The position numbers and the translations under genes are program-made. From Takifugu bimaculatus (Eukaryota > Chordata > Actinopteri > Tetraodontiformes > Tetraodontidae): 64,000 nt of DNA. The DNA lies in contig CP034980.1 in the NCBI GenBank assembly GCA_004026145.2, forward strand, positions 3,794,964 through 3,858,963. Direction: 5' to 3'. The notes below the pieces were generated by a model. The model was not told the origin of the DNA, did no database searches, and saw nothing but the letters and a program-made list of their open reading frames with translations. This document shows positions 26,821 to 36,741 of the stretch, piece by piece. The stretch's first letter is position 1. The number at the start of each line of letters is the position of its first letter.

Positions 26821-29711
26821 TCAGGCCATTATAACTGAGTTGTCTCCATGGTCCCTCCTTGATGATGGCAGAACCTTCAGCTGTCCCAGCGGATCTTCTT
26901 CTTCTTCCATGAAAAATAGATTGAAAATCCCACTGAAGATAAAAATCATCACCAATGCGCGGAAGAAAAGTGTGAGGAGAACATTATCTGGATAAACATG
27001 GAGACCAGGAAAGAAATCTCAGTAAAATGAACTCATACAGGTGAGTCACAACTGACACAGTAAACAGCTGTGATCATAAGAGCTGTGATCATCATAACAG
27101 GATTGAGCATCATAAATTAATTTATTAACTAATTAATAATAAATACATGAATAAACTGAGATTGTAGATTTTTGTTTCATTCGTAGGTACATATAAAAAC
27201 TATAGTAACATAGTTTGGGATATAAAAATTATGCAAAATGTAAACATTCTTCAAAACCATCTGACGAAATGGAAAAATATGAACAACATCAAGCATTTGT
27301 TGTCCTTACCTAGAGCTGAGACTTTTATACAAACCGGTTTGTGAGCTGCAAACACCCACTGTCTTATATGGGTCCCATTTGATAATTGACACTCAATGAA
27401 AATGTAGCCTAAAGGGAAGAAACGGTTCAACCACTGACACAAAAGCATCAATGTCACATTAATGAAGATGTTTCCATCATGTTGTCACTCACCACAGGTT
27501 GAAATCATCTCTGTTACTGAGGCTTCACTGACGTGATTCCTGACTAAACACACCAGCCGTCCTGACACTGTTTGTTTCAGAATGATCTCATTAGTCTCAT
27601 TATTCCCAGAGAGGAGCTGATCATCTGTCAGTGTGTCTCCATCCAGAGTCCAGCTGTACTGAGGACTGTCTCCAACAGAGGAGCAGGACATCCTCTTCTC
27701 TCCCTGGGACAGACACTCAGACATCAGCCGGACAGTCGACACAGGAGCTGAAACACATGAACTTTGATTAGAACAGAAAATGATCAGCTCTCTACACAGC
27801 AGAACATGAATCCTGTGTTATATGAGAGTTAGAGTATGACAGGAAGATTTAATCAAAGCTCTCGGTCAAACGTACCTTGGATGTTCAACTGTTGAGTCCG
27901 CACTGCTGTTCTTTCTGAATTCTCATTAAATATATCAAGTTTATATTCACCACCATCAGTTCTCCTCAGGCTGCTCATCCTCAATGTTCCATTATGGGAA
28001 ATAAACTTTGACCTGGTTGATAACTTATTCGTCACAGGCCCATTACCAATCCGATTCAGAATTATTACATTTGAGTTCCTCCATTTGAATGTCAGTATCT
28101 CTGGGACTTTGTCCATCAACTGGAGCACCAGAGTTCTTTCCAGACCTCCATAACACTGAGTTTTATTCTGACGGCCATTACAGAAGGTTTCTACAACTGG
28201 AAGACACACAAAAATTTGAAAATCCTGCTCATTGTCAATTATTAATATTTCTAAGAACACAAGACAACAGAAATAATCCATCAACTATGATCCTAATGTG
28301 ACTTTATAAAATAACATCTACTATATGCACAGAGTCATTATTATTTAGTTTTGTAAAATATATTCATTCAATCATGATTCACAACTGAATTAACTTCTTG
28401 ACACCCAGCTGTCTTGTGGTGGTGGTCGTTCAGTCTGTCGGGGACTGATTGGGCTGAGAAGTGGAGGGTTCTCGGTTCAAGATGCAGACTAAAAATGGAA
28501 GGCCTTCTTGTCGTAGACAGAGGTGTCACAACACATTCGGAGAAACCGCCCAAGCACCCTTGTGCAAGGTACCAAAACCCCCAAATGCTGACATTGGGCC
28601 GTGTGATGTGCTGGCAACTCATTTAGGAGTGTATCCTGTATTCACCCACATGTAGCTGGCATAGGCTCCAGCACCCCTCCCCGTGACCCGGAAAGGGAAA
28701 AAAGCAGTCAAGCAAGAGAAGAGAAACACTAGTTGTCACATTATTGAAGATGTTTCCATCATGTTGTCACTCACCACAGGTTGAAATCATCTCTGTTACT
28801 GAGGCTTCACTGACGTGATTCCTGACTAAACACACCAGCCGTCCTGACACTGTTTGTTTCAGAATGATCTCATTAGTCTCATTATTCCCAGAGAGGAGCT
28901 GATCATCTGTCAGTGTGTCTCCATCCAGAGTCCAGCTGTACTGAGGACTGTCTCCAACAGAGGAGCAGGACATCCTCTTCTCTCCCTGGGACAGACACTC
29001 AGACGTCAGCCGGACAGTCGACACAGGAGCTGAAAGAGACACACATGAACTTTGATTAGAACAGAAAATGATCAGCTCTCTACACAGCAGAACATGAATC
29101 CTGTGTTATATGAGAGTTAGAATATGACAGGAAGATTTAATCAAAGCTCTCGGTCAAACGTACCTTGGATGTTCAACTGTTGAGTCTGACTAGCTGTCAT
29201 CTCTCCATCTTCATTAAATATTTCAAGTGTATATTCTCCACCATCAGTTCTGCTCAGGCTGCTCATCCTCAATGTTCCATTATGGGAAATAAACTCTGAC
29301 CTGGTTGATAATACATTTATCACAGGTCTGTTTCCAATCCGATTCAGAATTGTTCCTTTTGACTTTGACCATATGAATGGAAGTGATTCTGGGACTTTGT
29401 CCATCAACTGCAGGACCAGAGTTCCTCCCAGAGCTCCATAACACTGAGTTTTATCCTGCCGGCCATCACAGGAGGTTTCTACACCTGCACAACACACAAA
29501 TGACCAAATCCTAAACAGGTTCTATCCTACATATTTCTAATGCACATGTCAACACAATAAACCACAAACAAATGCTAAACATGCAAACATTATACACATC
29601 TCCAGAAATTATATGGATCTGAATTCAGAGCAAAACTGTGTCATAAAAATCCAACAGCTCACCGTTAGAAATTCTGAGTACCATCAGCAGCAGAACAACT
29701 ACAGCTTCCAT
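26821..29711 (-). CDS. Four-Ig-domain CD2/SLAM-like receptor (V-C2-V-C2-TM), gene I
   Basis: Seven exons, all joined in phase 1: leader 29663-29711 (MEAVVVLLLMVLRISN), V1 29164-29484, C2 28775-29029, V2 27876-28196, C2 27493-27747, stalk 27310-27408, TM and tail 26821-26987. The frame is open throughout and gives 488 residues. V domains have the core Trp (F-x-W) and the D-x-G-E-Y F-strand motif but no B/F-strand cysteine pair, as in CD2 domain 1. The C2 domains have four Cys, as in CD2-family domain 2. The TM segment holds an Arg. Inferred role: leukocyte surface adhesion or activating receptor. Oddities are the internal V-C2 duplication and an acidic tail (MEEEED) read in a different frame from the basic tail of genes A and C. 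No signal exon lies between the two V-C2 pairs, so one gene is preferred over two. Confidence 0.75.
28416..28722 (+). mobile_element. tRNA-derived SINE in intron of gene I
   Basis: The head carries a box B-like GGTTCAAGA, and the body contains GGCATAGGCTCCAGCACCCC, a phrase common in fish SINE/LINE repeats. It lies between the first C2 and second V exons and is absent from the tandem units. Confidence 0.5.
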
Positions 29712-30719
29712 CTTTTCTCTTTAGATAAACTATGAACAGATCTGTTTTTCTGCAGCAATCAGCCTGAATGATCTTCAGGCAGAAGAGGAAATAAAAAATA
29801 AGTTTGGTGTTGTTGCAGTGATGATGAACATGTTAAGGGGAAGTGGTGACGGAGCTGAGAAATGGTTTATTTGGATGTTGACAAAGCCAAAGTTCAAAGT
29901 TGTGCTGAACTAAACTTTGAAGGACAAATGAAGGTCATATACTGAGATAAATGTAGGTGCTATATAGATCTGATGAAACTGGTGGCACAAGGTCCAAAAG
30001 GAGCTCACATTTTTTGGGTTGTTTTAAGAACACCCATCAACCAGAAAAAAAAAATGAAGAAGCTGGTGGGCCGGCGGACTGCTTCAGTGGATAACGAGGA
30101 AGGCTCACGTTATGCAAAGATTATTGAGTTATGAGCCGACAACAGAAAAGAAATGCAGCCTGGTAAGCAACAATATCTAAGCCAAGTCTGGTCAAGCAGG
30201 CATAATGGATGAGAAATTAGCATGTGGAAAAGGGGAGGCCAAAATGACAGGAAGCCATGGACGAAGAGGTGCATCACTTAACTCAGTCCAGGAAAGCAGA
30301 GCTGGGTCCTAGAAATAGCACGCTGACATCGAACAGCTAAGGGATGAGGCTAACATGTGTATGGTTCAACAGAAGTTAGACCTATCAAGATTCGCTGACT
30401 GAATTATGGAAGACAAATTGTTCAAACTCACTGACAAAACTTAAGGCGGGACCCACGTAGACAGACAAAGAGGGCAGCTTCAGTGAACAACAGTTTATTT
30501 ACCGTACAAAATATTCACAACGGTGAAAGAATGTGCCCGTGCTACTTGTGAGCATGACGGTGAACGAAGTGCCAAGCCAATACCCAGTGAGATGGTCGAC
30601 GTGGAGGGAAGATGAGGTGACCTAGAGGCAAGAGAAGAAAACACGGTTTGAAAAATGCAACAAGCTCAAGGAATGGAAGTCTGGAACACTTCGGTTACCA
30701 CTGGTGCTGGTGAAACAAT

Positions 30720-30908
30720 CTGAAGTGTAGAGAGCAGCATTTCTCATACAGGCTGCTGCTTATCAACAAAAACAAGATCTGGAATGTCACGAAGCTGAGC
30801 TGAAAACAAAAAGGGAAGCTTTAGATCTGCAAAGTTCATTTGTGGCCTCTGATGCAGCACTCAAGGAGTTTTCCCAGATGAAAATGCACAGGGTGGAATG
30901 ACTAGTGA
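30720..30908 (+). pseudogene. Possible retrotransposon gag-type relic
   Basis: One frame stays open for about 55 codons with a charged, coiled-coil-like composition rich in Gln, Lys, Glu and Leu, then stops. Such segments occur near the N-terminus of fish Bel-Pao-type polyproteins. No start, LTR or pol region is visible, so this is a weak call. Confidence 0.2.
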
Positions 30909-31148
30909 ATCTGGATATATGCCATTACCTGTGAGTCAAGCATTCACTAAAAGAGCATTTTGAAAATAATTACAAAATAGCTGTAGCCTATATGAACAAA
31001 ATATCCTCCATTTCAGTTTGTAGAGATTCCAAGTTGCAAGAAACTACTTTTATCTTGTTTTATCAATTCTGTAATAATTATTCTACACTTACAAGTATAG
31101 ACCAAGCCAGGTACATTTGGACATTTCACCAAAAATATTTAATGGATT

Positions 31149-31233
31149 GATGGATGGATGGATGGATGGATGGATGGATGGATGGATGGATGGATGGATG
31201 GATGGATGGATGGATGGATGGATGGATGGATGG
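31149..31233. repeat. (GATG)n microsatellite
   Basis: About 21 uninterrupted GATG units, the complement-type motif of the (CATC)n array at 17849. Confidence 0.95.
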
Positions 31234-32400
31234 CCTGCTGGTTCACAATACATAATTAGTAGAGATAAACTGTAAAGGTTAAAAGCTTCTAAGTTCTAAT
31301 TGGTTTGGCAGTGACCATTTTAGCTAAAAGTATTTCGAACTCCTCCTCGGCAACATTTAAGGCTTGCTGTTCTTTTACAGAGGATAGTGTTGCAGCCGTC
31401 AAGAAACAAACACACTCTGAGGTTTGGCACATCTCCTCTTTATTCTCTCAGTGTACAATTTTAATCATTTTTCTCAAAACAACATTGCCTGCTGGTACAA
31501 CTGCTAAGCTAACTTTTCTTTTTTACTTCACGCTCCTTGCTCTTCTTTCATGAAATCTCGCCACCAGACAACAACTGCACAACTCAAATGTGGTGCTTCT
31601 ATTTCTCCACTGCTTTCAACTGACATTTCACAACACTGTATATCACTGAAACAATCAGGAATGGCAAATCATTTGTGACTCCAAAAATGAATTACTGTCA
31701 CCTGCAAATACAAAAAAGTAATACATTAAATGAACATTGTAGGGTCCCTTCTAGCATTCATCAGTGAATCCATCACAATGACTGTCCTTGTTTCGGCCCA
31801 TATTCGGCAACCTTGAAAGCGAGTACTTTATGTGGACCACAAGCCAATGCATTACATAGTTTTAATCAACAGAATTATTACTGTGGGACCTTGTTGTCCA
31901 ATTCAGGTGCGTCATGAAGAACCCTTCAGGATCTGTGGTGACCTGTCGACCTGTGTTATTGCTGAAGAAGTCATCTGTCCTTCTTGTACAGGCTTCCTCT
32001 ACTGTCATCTACAGAAGACATAGTTGGAAAATACGTGTCTCAAAGTGCAGCGGGTGGCCTCTCATGATGGTCATCGTTTGGATGTTCAGTCTGAACTTTA
32101 AATTAGAAAAACAGTATTTTAACTTAAATTTGCATTTCTGATCAGACTGAATTGTGATCATTGACAAAAGCAGACACATCACATCGTTCCTTTTAGGTGA
32201 AAGAGGAACCACTCAGTCATAAAGTCAAATGCTCTTAGATCATTAATACGATGAACCTGATGTCAGGAAACTAATTTCAACAACTCAGACTGCATGGAAC
32301 CCTGCAGGAAGAAACAGAGGGGAAACTAACCATGACAATCGTTCCACTCTATTACTCGGTCATCCAGGTGGTTTCTTCAAACCTTTTAATCACAGCTTTT

Positions 32401-34514
32401 CTAAATTCTGTTAGATATTATCATAGTGTTGAGCCTCCTGAAAAATGATTTACTTTTGGAAAGTTTAAGCTTCTTTTTCCAGTCCTTATTCTTTTTCTGG
32501 TAGAACCTGTCCCAGCTGTCTTCCTCTTCATCTCTGACCCAGGGCACCCAGGCCCCCCCATTCAGATGGGGATCAGCGCGCAGGTCCTCTGTTGGGTACC
32601 TCACTGGTACGGCAGTGCGATTGTAATATACTAGTCTTGCCAGCAGCTGTTTGACAACATCTGGTCTCTGTTCGGAAAGGTCAAGACGCTCGTAAGGGTC
32701 CCCAGAAATGTTGAAAAGCCACACAGATTTCCGAGGTTCAGTGTTGCGCTCCAGATTCCACCAGTCTCCTGGAAAACCTGGAAGAATCTGGGGTGGTATC
32801 CAGTCACCGTAGCCGGGGTCTCCTGTTAGAAGTTTCCAGTCTCCAGCTCGGATGGACGCCTGCACAGCTGTGTTCCAAATGCCATATCCTTTCTGGAGGG
32901 AGCCACTACGTGCATGGTTATAGAGAGGGTCGATATTGTGGAGGATCTCCAGCCTTGGTGATTCTCTCCCATCGCTAATGGCCTCCCAAACAATCATATC
33001 CATCTACACCCTCAATGTGGGACTCCTTGCCCCACCTGCTAATCCAACCAGTGTGGGGTACCAGTCGGTGATATGCACCAGGGCTTTGCTCACCCTCTTC
33101 TTCTTCCGTAACAAAGGGCTGTGTATGAATCCCGAGACCTCTAACACCACCTCCCAGTAGGTCCCCTTACGCCCCTCCTGAGTGGCCAGTTGCTTCCACC
33201 CGACAAGGGTTGGCCACCATTGTCTGTAGAGAAAATCATGATGCTGTTCTCATAGTAACCGTATTTGCGCAGCCCATATGTTATATTACGCACAGCCTCA
33301 TCTACAGCAGAGACCATTGCAGCATATTTCCTTCGTGCTATGTTTTCCAGCCCACGGTATGGGTAGATGTACTCCCGCGGACACTGAAGGGGTGTATGAA
33401 CGGCTTGAAAGGACAGGAAGATGAACAGCGGCTGCGACCGAGGGTCATGGGTTGCCAGGATCTTGCGGACCCTCTGTGTGTAGAGGTGGGTGGAGTATTT
33501 ACCTTTTTGACTCCAGGCAACAGACTCTCCCTCATTGCAGGTCAAAGCCACACATCCCAGGGCCATCACAGGAGTCATAAGTGTAGTAAGTTGACACTGC
33601 CAGTTAAGGAGCCAAAGTATGGTCAAAGCCACGGGCGGGTGGGAAGGCATTCCTTCTTGTAAAAACCCAGATGCCACTTGCCAACCATGTGGGTGGAATA
33701 GCCCAGCTCCTGCAGTCTCTGGGGGAGGGTGACCTGGTCAAAGGGCAGACAGTTGGGCTGACGGGGCCGAATGATGGAGTGCTGCAGGCCAGTGTGAATC
33801 TGATACCTAGAGGGTTAATGAGGACACAAAGAAGATAAATCAATAAACCTAAGACATGAAGAATAATTTTCATTTCGAAACAGCAGGTTCTCTGACTCTG
33901 ACTAAATCATAGATTTGGGGCAGCACAGTGATGCTGGGGTTAGCACAGTTACCACACAGCAAGGAGGCTCTGCGTTCAATTTTGTTTTTCTTCTTTGCCT
34001 GCCTGTGTTTTTCTCTGCTTAATTGGGTTGTTTAAAGGCTTTAGAAGTGCCTTAAAGTGTGACTGAATCATATCTGCTTATGCAGCAGAGTAGTATTTAT
34101 CTAAAAACCTGTTTTTGTTCAGCCTTTTAAATAAAAATTTTCTTTTTCAGTTTTAATTTTTTAATAATATGAGCTCAAATTATGGATTTACCTTCCAGAT
34201 CTTGTTTGTCTGATTATTTAGAAAAGTGCATAGCAGGGCTTCTGCCTCTAGTTACCTGTTAGAATAAATAAAAGCATGATCAATGTTTAAAAACAATGTA
34301 TTCTAAACCTGTTTACCTGCCAGTGATGAGTTGGCTGCGTGAGGGGGTACAGATGGGTTGGATGTAGTAGTTCTCCAGCTTCACTCCATCTGCAGCCAGT
34401 TTGTCCAGTACTGGTGTCTTGATATCCGAGCTGTGATAGCCAATATCGTTGAATCCTTGATCATCCGTCATGATGAAAATGATGTGAGGAGAAGTTGGAC
34501 AGAAAGAAAGGTGA
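32401..34514 (-). CDS. arsi: Arylsulfatase I (5' end missing, frame broken by indels)
   Basis: Sulfatases hydrolyse sulfate esters using a formylglycine made from Cys. Exon 1 (34317-34514, cut by the gap) encodes TDDQG (metal-binding Asp pair) and CTPSRSQLITG (the formylglycine motif). Exon 2 (32401-33806) continues YQIHTGLQHSIIRP, then GKWHLGF, YTQRVRKILA, AVDEAVRNI, FSTDNGG, SGGSNWPLR, HITDWYPTLVGLA and LLTGDPGY, ending SFFRRLNT and NRI. These segments and the C-terminus resemble arylsulfatase I more than J as I recall them, and the intron position just after CTPSR...TG is as expected. Exon 2 is interrupted by about eight single-base indels (for example near 33612-33645, 33590, 33537, 33180, 33130, 33020, 33000), with no clear in-frame nonsense change. 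The enzyme would act in the ER or secreted. Sequence error or a young pseudogene are both possible. Confidence 0.8.
33914..33985 (+). mobile_element. tRNA-type SINE head fragment in arylsulfatase intron
   Basis: GGCAGCACAGTGATGCTGG, then a TTAGCACAGTTACCACACAGCA-like stretch and a degenerate box B (GCGTTCAATT), resembles the tRNA head of common fish SINEs. The rest of the element is not visible. Confidence 0.5.
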
Positions 34515-34614
34515 NNNNNNNNNNNNNNNNNNNNNNNNNNNNNNNNNNNNNNNNNNNNNNNNNNNNNNNNNNNNNNNNNNNNNNNNNNNNNNNNNNNNNN
34601 NNNNNNNNNNNNNN
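34515..34614. other. Assembly gap (100 N)
   Basis: The gap takes the start of arylsulfatase exon 1 and the leader and V exons of receptor gene A, two genes pointing away from each other. The true missing length must be well over 1 kb, so 100 N is a placeholder. Confidence 0.97.
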
Positions 34615-36741
34615 AGGTACGTTTGACTGAGAGCTTTGATTAAATCTTCCTGTCATGTTCTAACTCTCATATAACACAGGATTCATGTTCTGCTGTGTAG
34701 AGAGCTGATCATTTTCTGTTCTAATCAAAGTTCATGTGTTTCAGCTCCTGTGTCGACTGTCCGGCTGACGTCTGAGTGTCTGTCCCAGGGAGAGAAGAGG
34801 ATGTCCTGCTCCTCTGTTGGAGACAGTCCTCAGTACAGCTGGACTCTGGATGGAGACACACTGACAGATGATCAGCTCCTCTCTGGGAATAATGAGACTA
34901 ATGAGATCATTCTGAAACAAACAGTGTCAGGACGGCTGGTGTGTTTAGTCAGGAATCACGTCAGTGAAGCCTCAGTAACAGAGATGATTTCAACCTGTGG
35001 TGAGTGACAACATGATGGAAACATCTTCATTAATGTGACATCGATGCTTTTGTGTCAGTGGTTGAACCGTTTCTTCCCTTTAGGCTACATTTTCATTGAG
35101 TGTCAATTATCAAATGGGACAAACATAACACAGTGGGTGTTTGTAGCAGATAACACATTGTGTATTAAATCAACAACCACAACAACAACAACAACAACTC
35201 AGTCAATATTGGTACAGACTGTGACATCACAGTGTCTTGACTCTACCGGCAGCTTACTTGACTAAATATACTGTATTTCTGTGTGTATTTCCTATGATCT
35301 ATGCCTATTCTTTCCTCTCCTCTCCCTCTCCCTCTCCCTCTCCCTCTCCCTCTCCCTCTCCCCTCCCCTCCCCTCCCCTCCCCTCCTCTCCTCTCATCTC
35401 ATCTCCTACCTATTCTCTCCTCTCCTCTCCTCTCATCTCCTACCTCTTCTCTCCTCTCCTCTCCTCTCCTCTCCTCTCCTCTCCTCTCCTCTCCTCTCGT
35501 CTCGTCTCGTCTCCTCTCCTCTCCTCTCCTCTCCTCTCCTCTCCTCTCCTCTCCTCCCTCTCCTCTCCTCTCTTTCGTCTCCTCTCCTCCTCCTCTCCTC
35601 TCCTCTCCTCTCTCTCCTACTATTCTCTCCTCTCCTCTCTCCTCCTCTCCCCTCTCTCTCTCTCTCCTCTCCATCTGCTCCCTCCTCTCCTCTCCTCTCC
35701 TCTCCTCTCCTCTCCTCTCCTCTCCTCTCCTCTCCTCTCCTCTCCTCTCATCTCATCTCCTACCTATTCTCTCCTCTCCTCTCCTCTCATCTCCTACCTC
35801 TTCTCTTCTCTCTCTCTCCTCTCCTCTCCTCTCGTCTCTCTCCTCTCCTCTCCTCTCCTCTCCTCTCCTCTCATCTCCTACCTATCTCTCCTCTCCTCTC
35901 ATCTCCTACTCTCCTCTCCTCTCCTCCCTCTCCTCTTTTCCTCATCTCACTCCTCCTATTCTCTCCTCTCCTCTCTCTCCTCTCCTCCTCCTCTCCTCTC
36001 CTCTCCTCTCCCCCCCTCCCCTCCCCCTCCCTCCTCTCCTCTCCTCTCCTCTCCTCTCCTCTCCTCTCCTCTCTCTCTACCCAGGACCCCATCAGCAGGA
36101 GGGTCCCCCTACATGAGCCTGGTCCTGCTCAGGGTTTCTTCCTGTTAAAGGGGAGTTTTTCCTTGCCACTGTTGCTTGTTTGGGGTCAGGCTCTGGGATT
36201 CTGGAAAGCGCCTAGAAACAATTTCGATTGTAAAAGACACTATATAAATAAAGATTGATTGATTGATTTATTGATTGATAATAACTCCTCCATTAACTTA
36301 ACATCTTCCAATCAAACATCCACCCAAGTTAAATATTTGTGTTTTTGTCTTCTATATTAATTTAGTTTATATCATCCAAATGTAATTAGTACAATTTTTT
36401 TTCAGATTACCTGTCATGATGTTATGATGATCACAGCTGTTACAATGATCAATCCTGTTATGATGCTCAATCCTGTTATGATGATCACAGCTCTTATGAT
36501 CACAGTTGTTACTCTGTCAATTGTGGCTCACCTGTATGAGTTCATTTTACTGAGATTTCTTTTCTGTCTCCATGTTTATCCAGATAATGTTCTCCTCACA
36601 CTTTTCTTCCGCGCATTGGTGATGATTTTTATCTTCAGTGGGATTTTCATCTATTTTTCATGGAAGAAGAAGAAGATCCGTGGGACAGCTGAAGGTTCTG
36701 CCATCATCACAGGAGGGACCATGGAGACAACTCAGTTATAA
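34615..36741 (+). CDS. CD2/SLAM-like receptor gene A (5' exons in gap)
   Basis: Only the last two bases of the V exon (34615-34616) remain. They are followed by the C2 exon 34745-34999, stalk exon 35084-35211 and TM/tail exon 36584-36741. C2 has four Cys (S-E-C-L, M-S-C, L-V-C, I-S-T-C), the CD2-family pattern. The stalk has two overlapping N-glycosylation sequons (NGTNIT) and a Thr-rich run. The TM exon reads LLTLFFRALVMIF, with an Arg, then a KKKK stop-transfer and a 25-residue tail (IRGTAEGS...METTQL) without tyrosine. The stalk exon is one base short of the frame and its donor is the weaker GTACAG. The last intron holds a CT satellite. Type I leukocyte receptor inferred; ligand unknown. 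Confidence 0.7.
35312..36079 (+). repeat. CT-rich satellite, (CTCCT)n type, unit A
   Basis: About 0.77 kb of near-pure pyrimidine on the plus strand, mainly CTCCT pentamers with blocks of CTCGT and CATCTCCTACC. It lies in the last intron of receptor gene A and merges into a retroelement tail, suggesting expansion of that element's internal pyrimidine tract. The long Ser-Pro-Leu reading frames are artefacts. Confidence 0.95.
36080..36278 (+). mobile_element. Retroelement 3' tail with (GATT)n end, unit A
   Basis: It begins ACCCAGGACCCC, continues AGGAGGGTCCCCCTACATGA, CAGGGTTTCTTCCTGTTAAA and GGAAAGCGCCTAGAAACA, and ends TATATAAATAAAGATTGATT with a GATT repeat. This is a very common fish LINE/SINE 3' end. 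The family name cannot be fixed by eye. Confidence 0.7.

Larger units (their letters stand above)
29712..32400. other. Spacer between receptor gene I and arylsulfatase
   Basis: It holds the presumed promoter of gene I near 29712-29900 (which does not resemble that of genes B-D), a (GATG)n array, and a possible retroelement relic near 30720-30908. I see no intact gene; positions 31240-32400 show nothing recognisable apart from the 3' flank of the arylsulfatase. Confidence 0.6.

Noticed and set aside
27060..27120. CRISPR-like short repeats near the TM exon and in the decayed minisatellite
   Set aside because: Eukaryotic sequence, irregular spacing, and no cas genes or uniform spacers.
27493..29711. 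Two separate minus-strand receptor genes instead of one four-domain gene
   Set aside because: No leader, stalk, TM or polyadenylation signal was found between the two V-C2 pairs, and all exons are phase-compatible as one gene. cDNA would settle it.
32401..34514. Arylsulfatase J in place of arylsulfatase I
   Set aside because: Segments such as YTQRVRKILA, AVDEAVRNI and the SFFRRLNT...NRI C-terminus fit arylsulfatase I better from memory. A database search would be decisive.
35237..36258. Open frames of 270-400 residues (Ser-Pro-Leu repeats) through the CT satellites here and at 44796-46068 and 54626-55877
   Set aside because: A CTCCT-type repeat contains no stop codon in any frame, all three frames are open at once, and the block lies in an intron between two receptor exons.
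36424..36583. In-frame extension MMITAVTMINPVMM... before the TM segment
   Set aside because: It lies upstream of a good acceptor (TTTATCCAG) that joins in the right phase to the stalk donor, and it is a TGATCA minisatellite. It is treated as intron.
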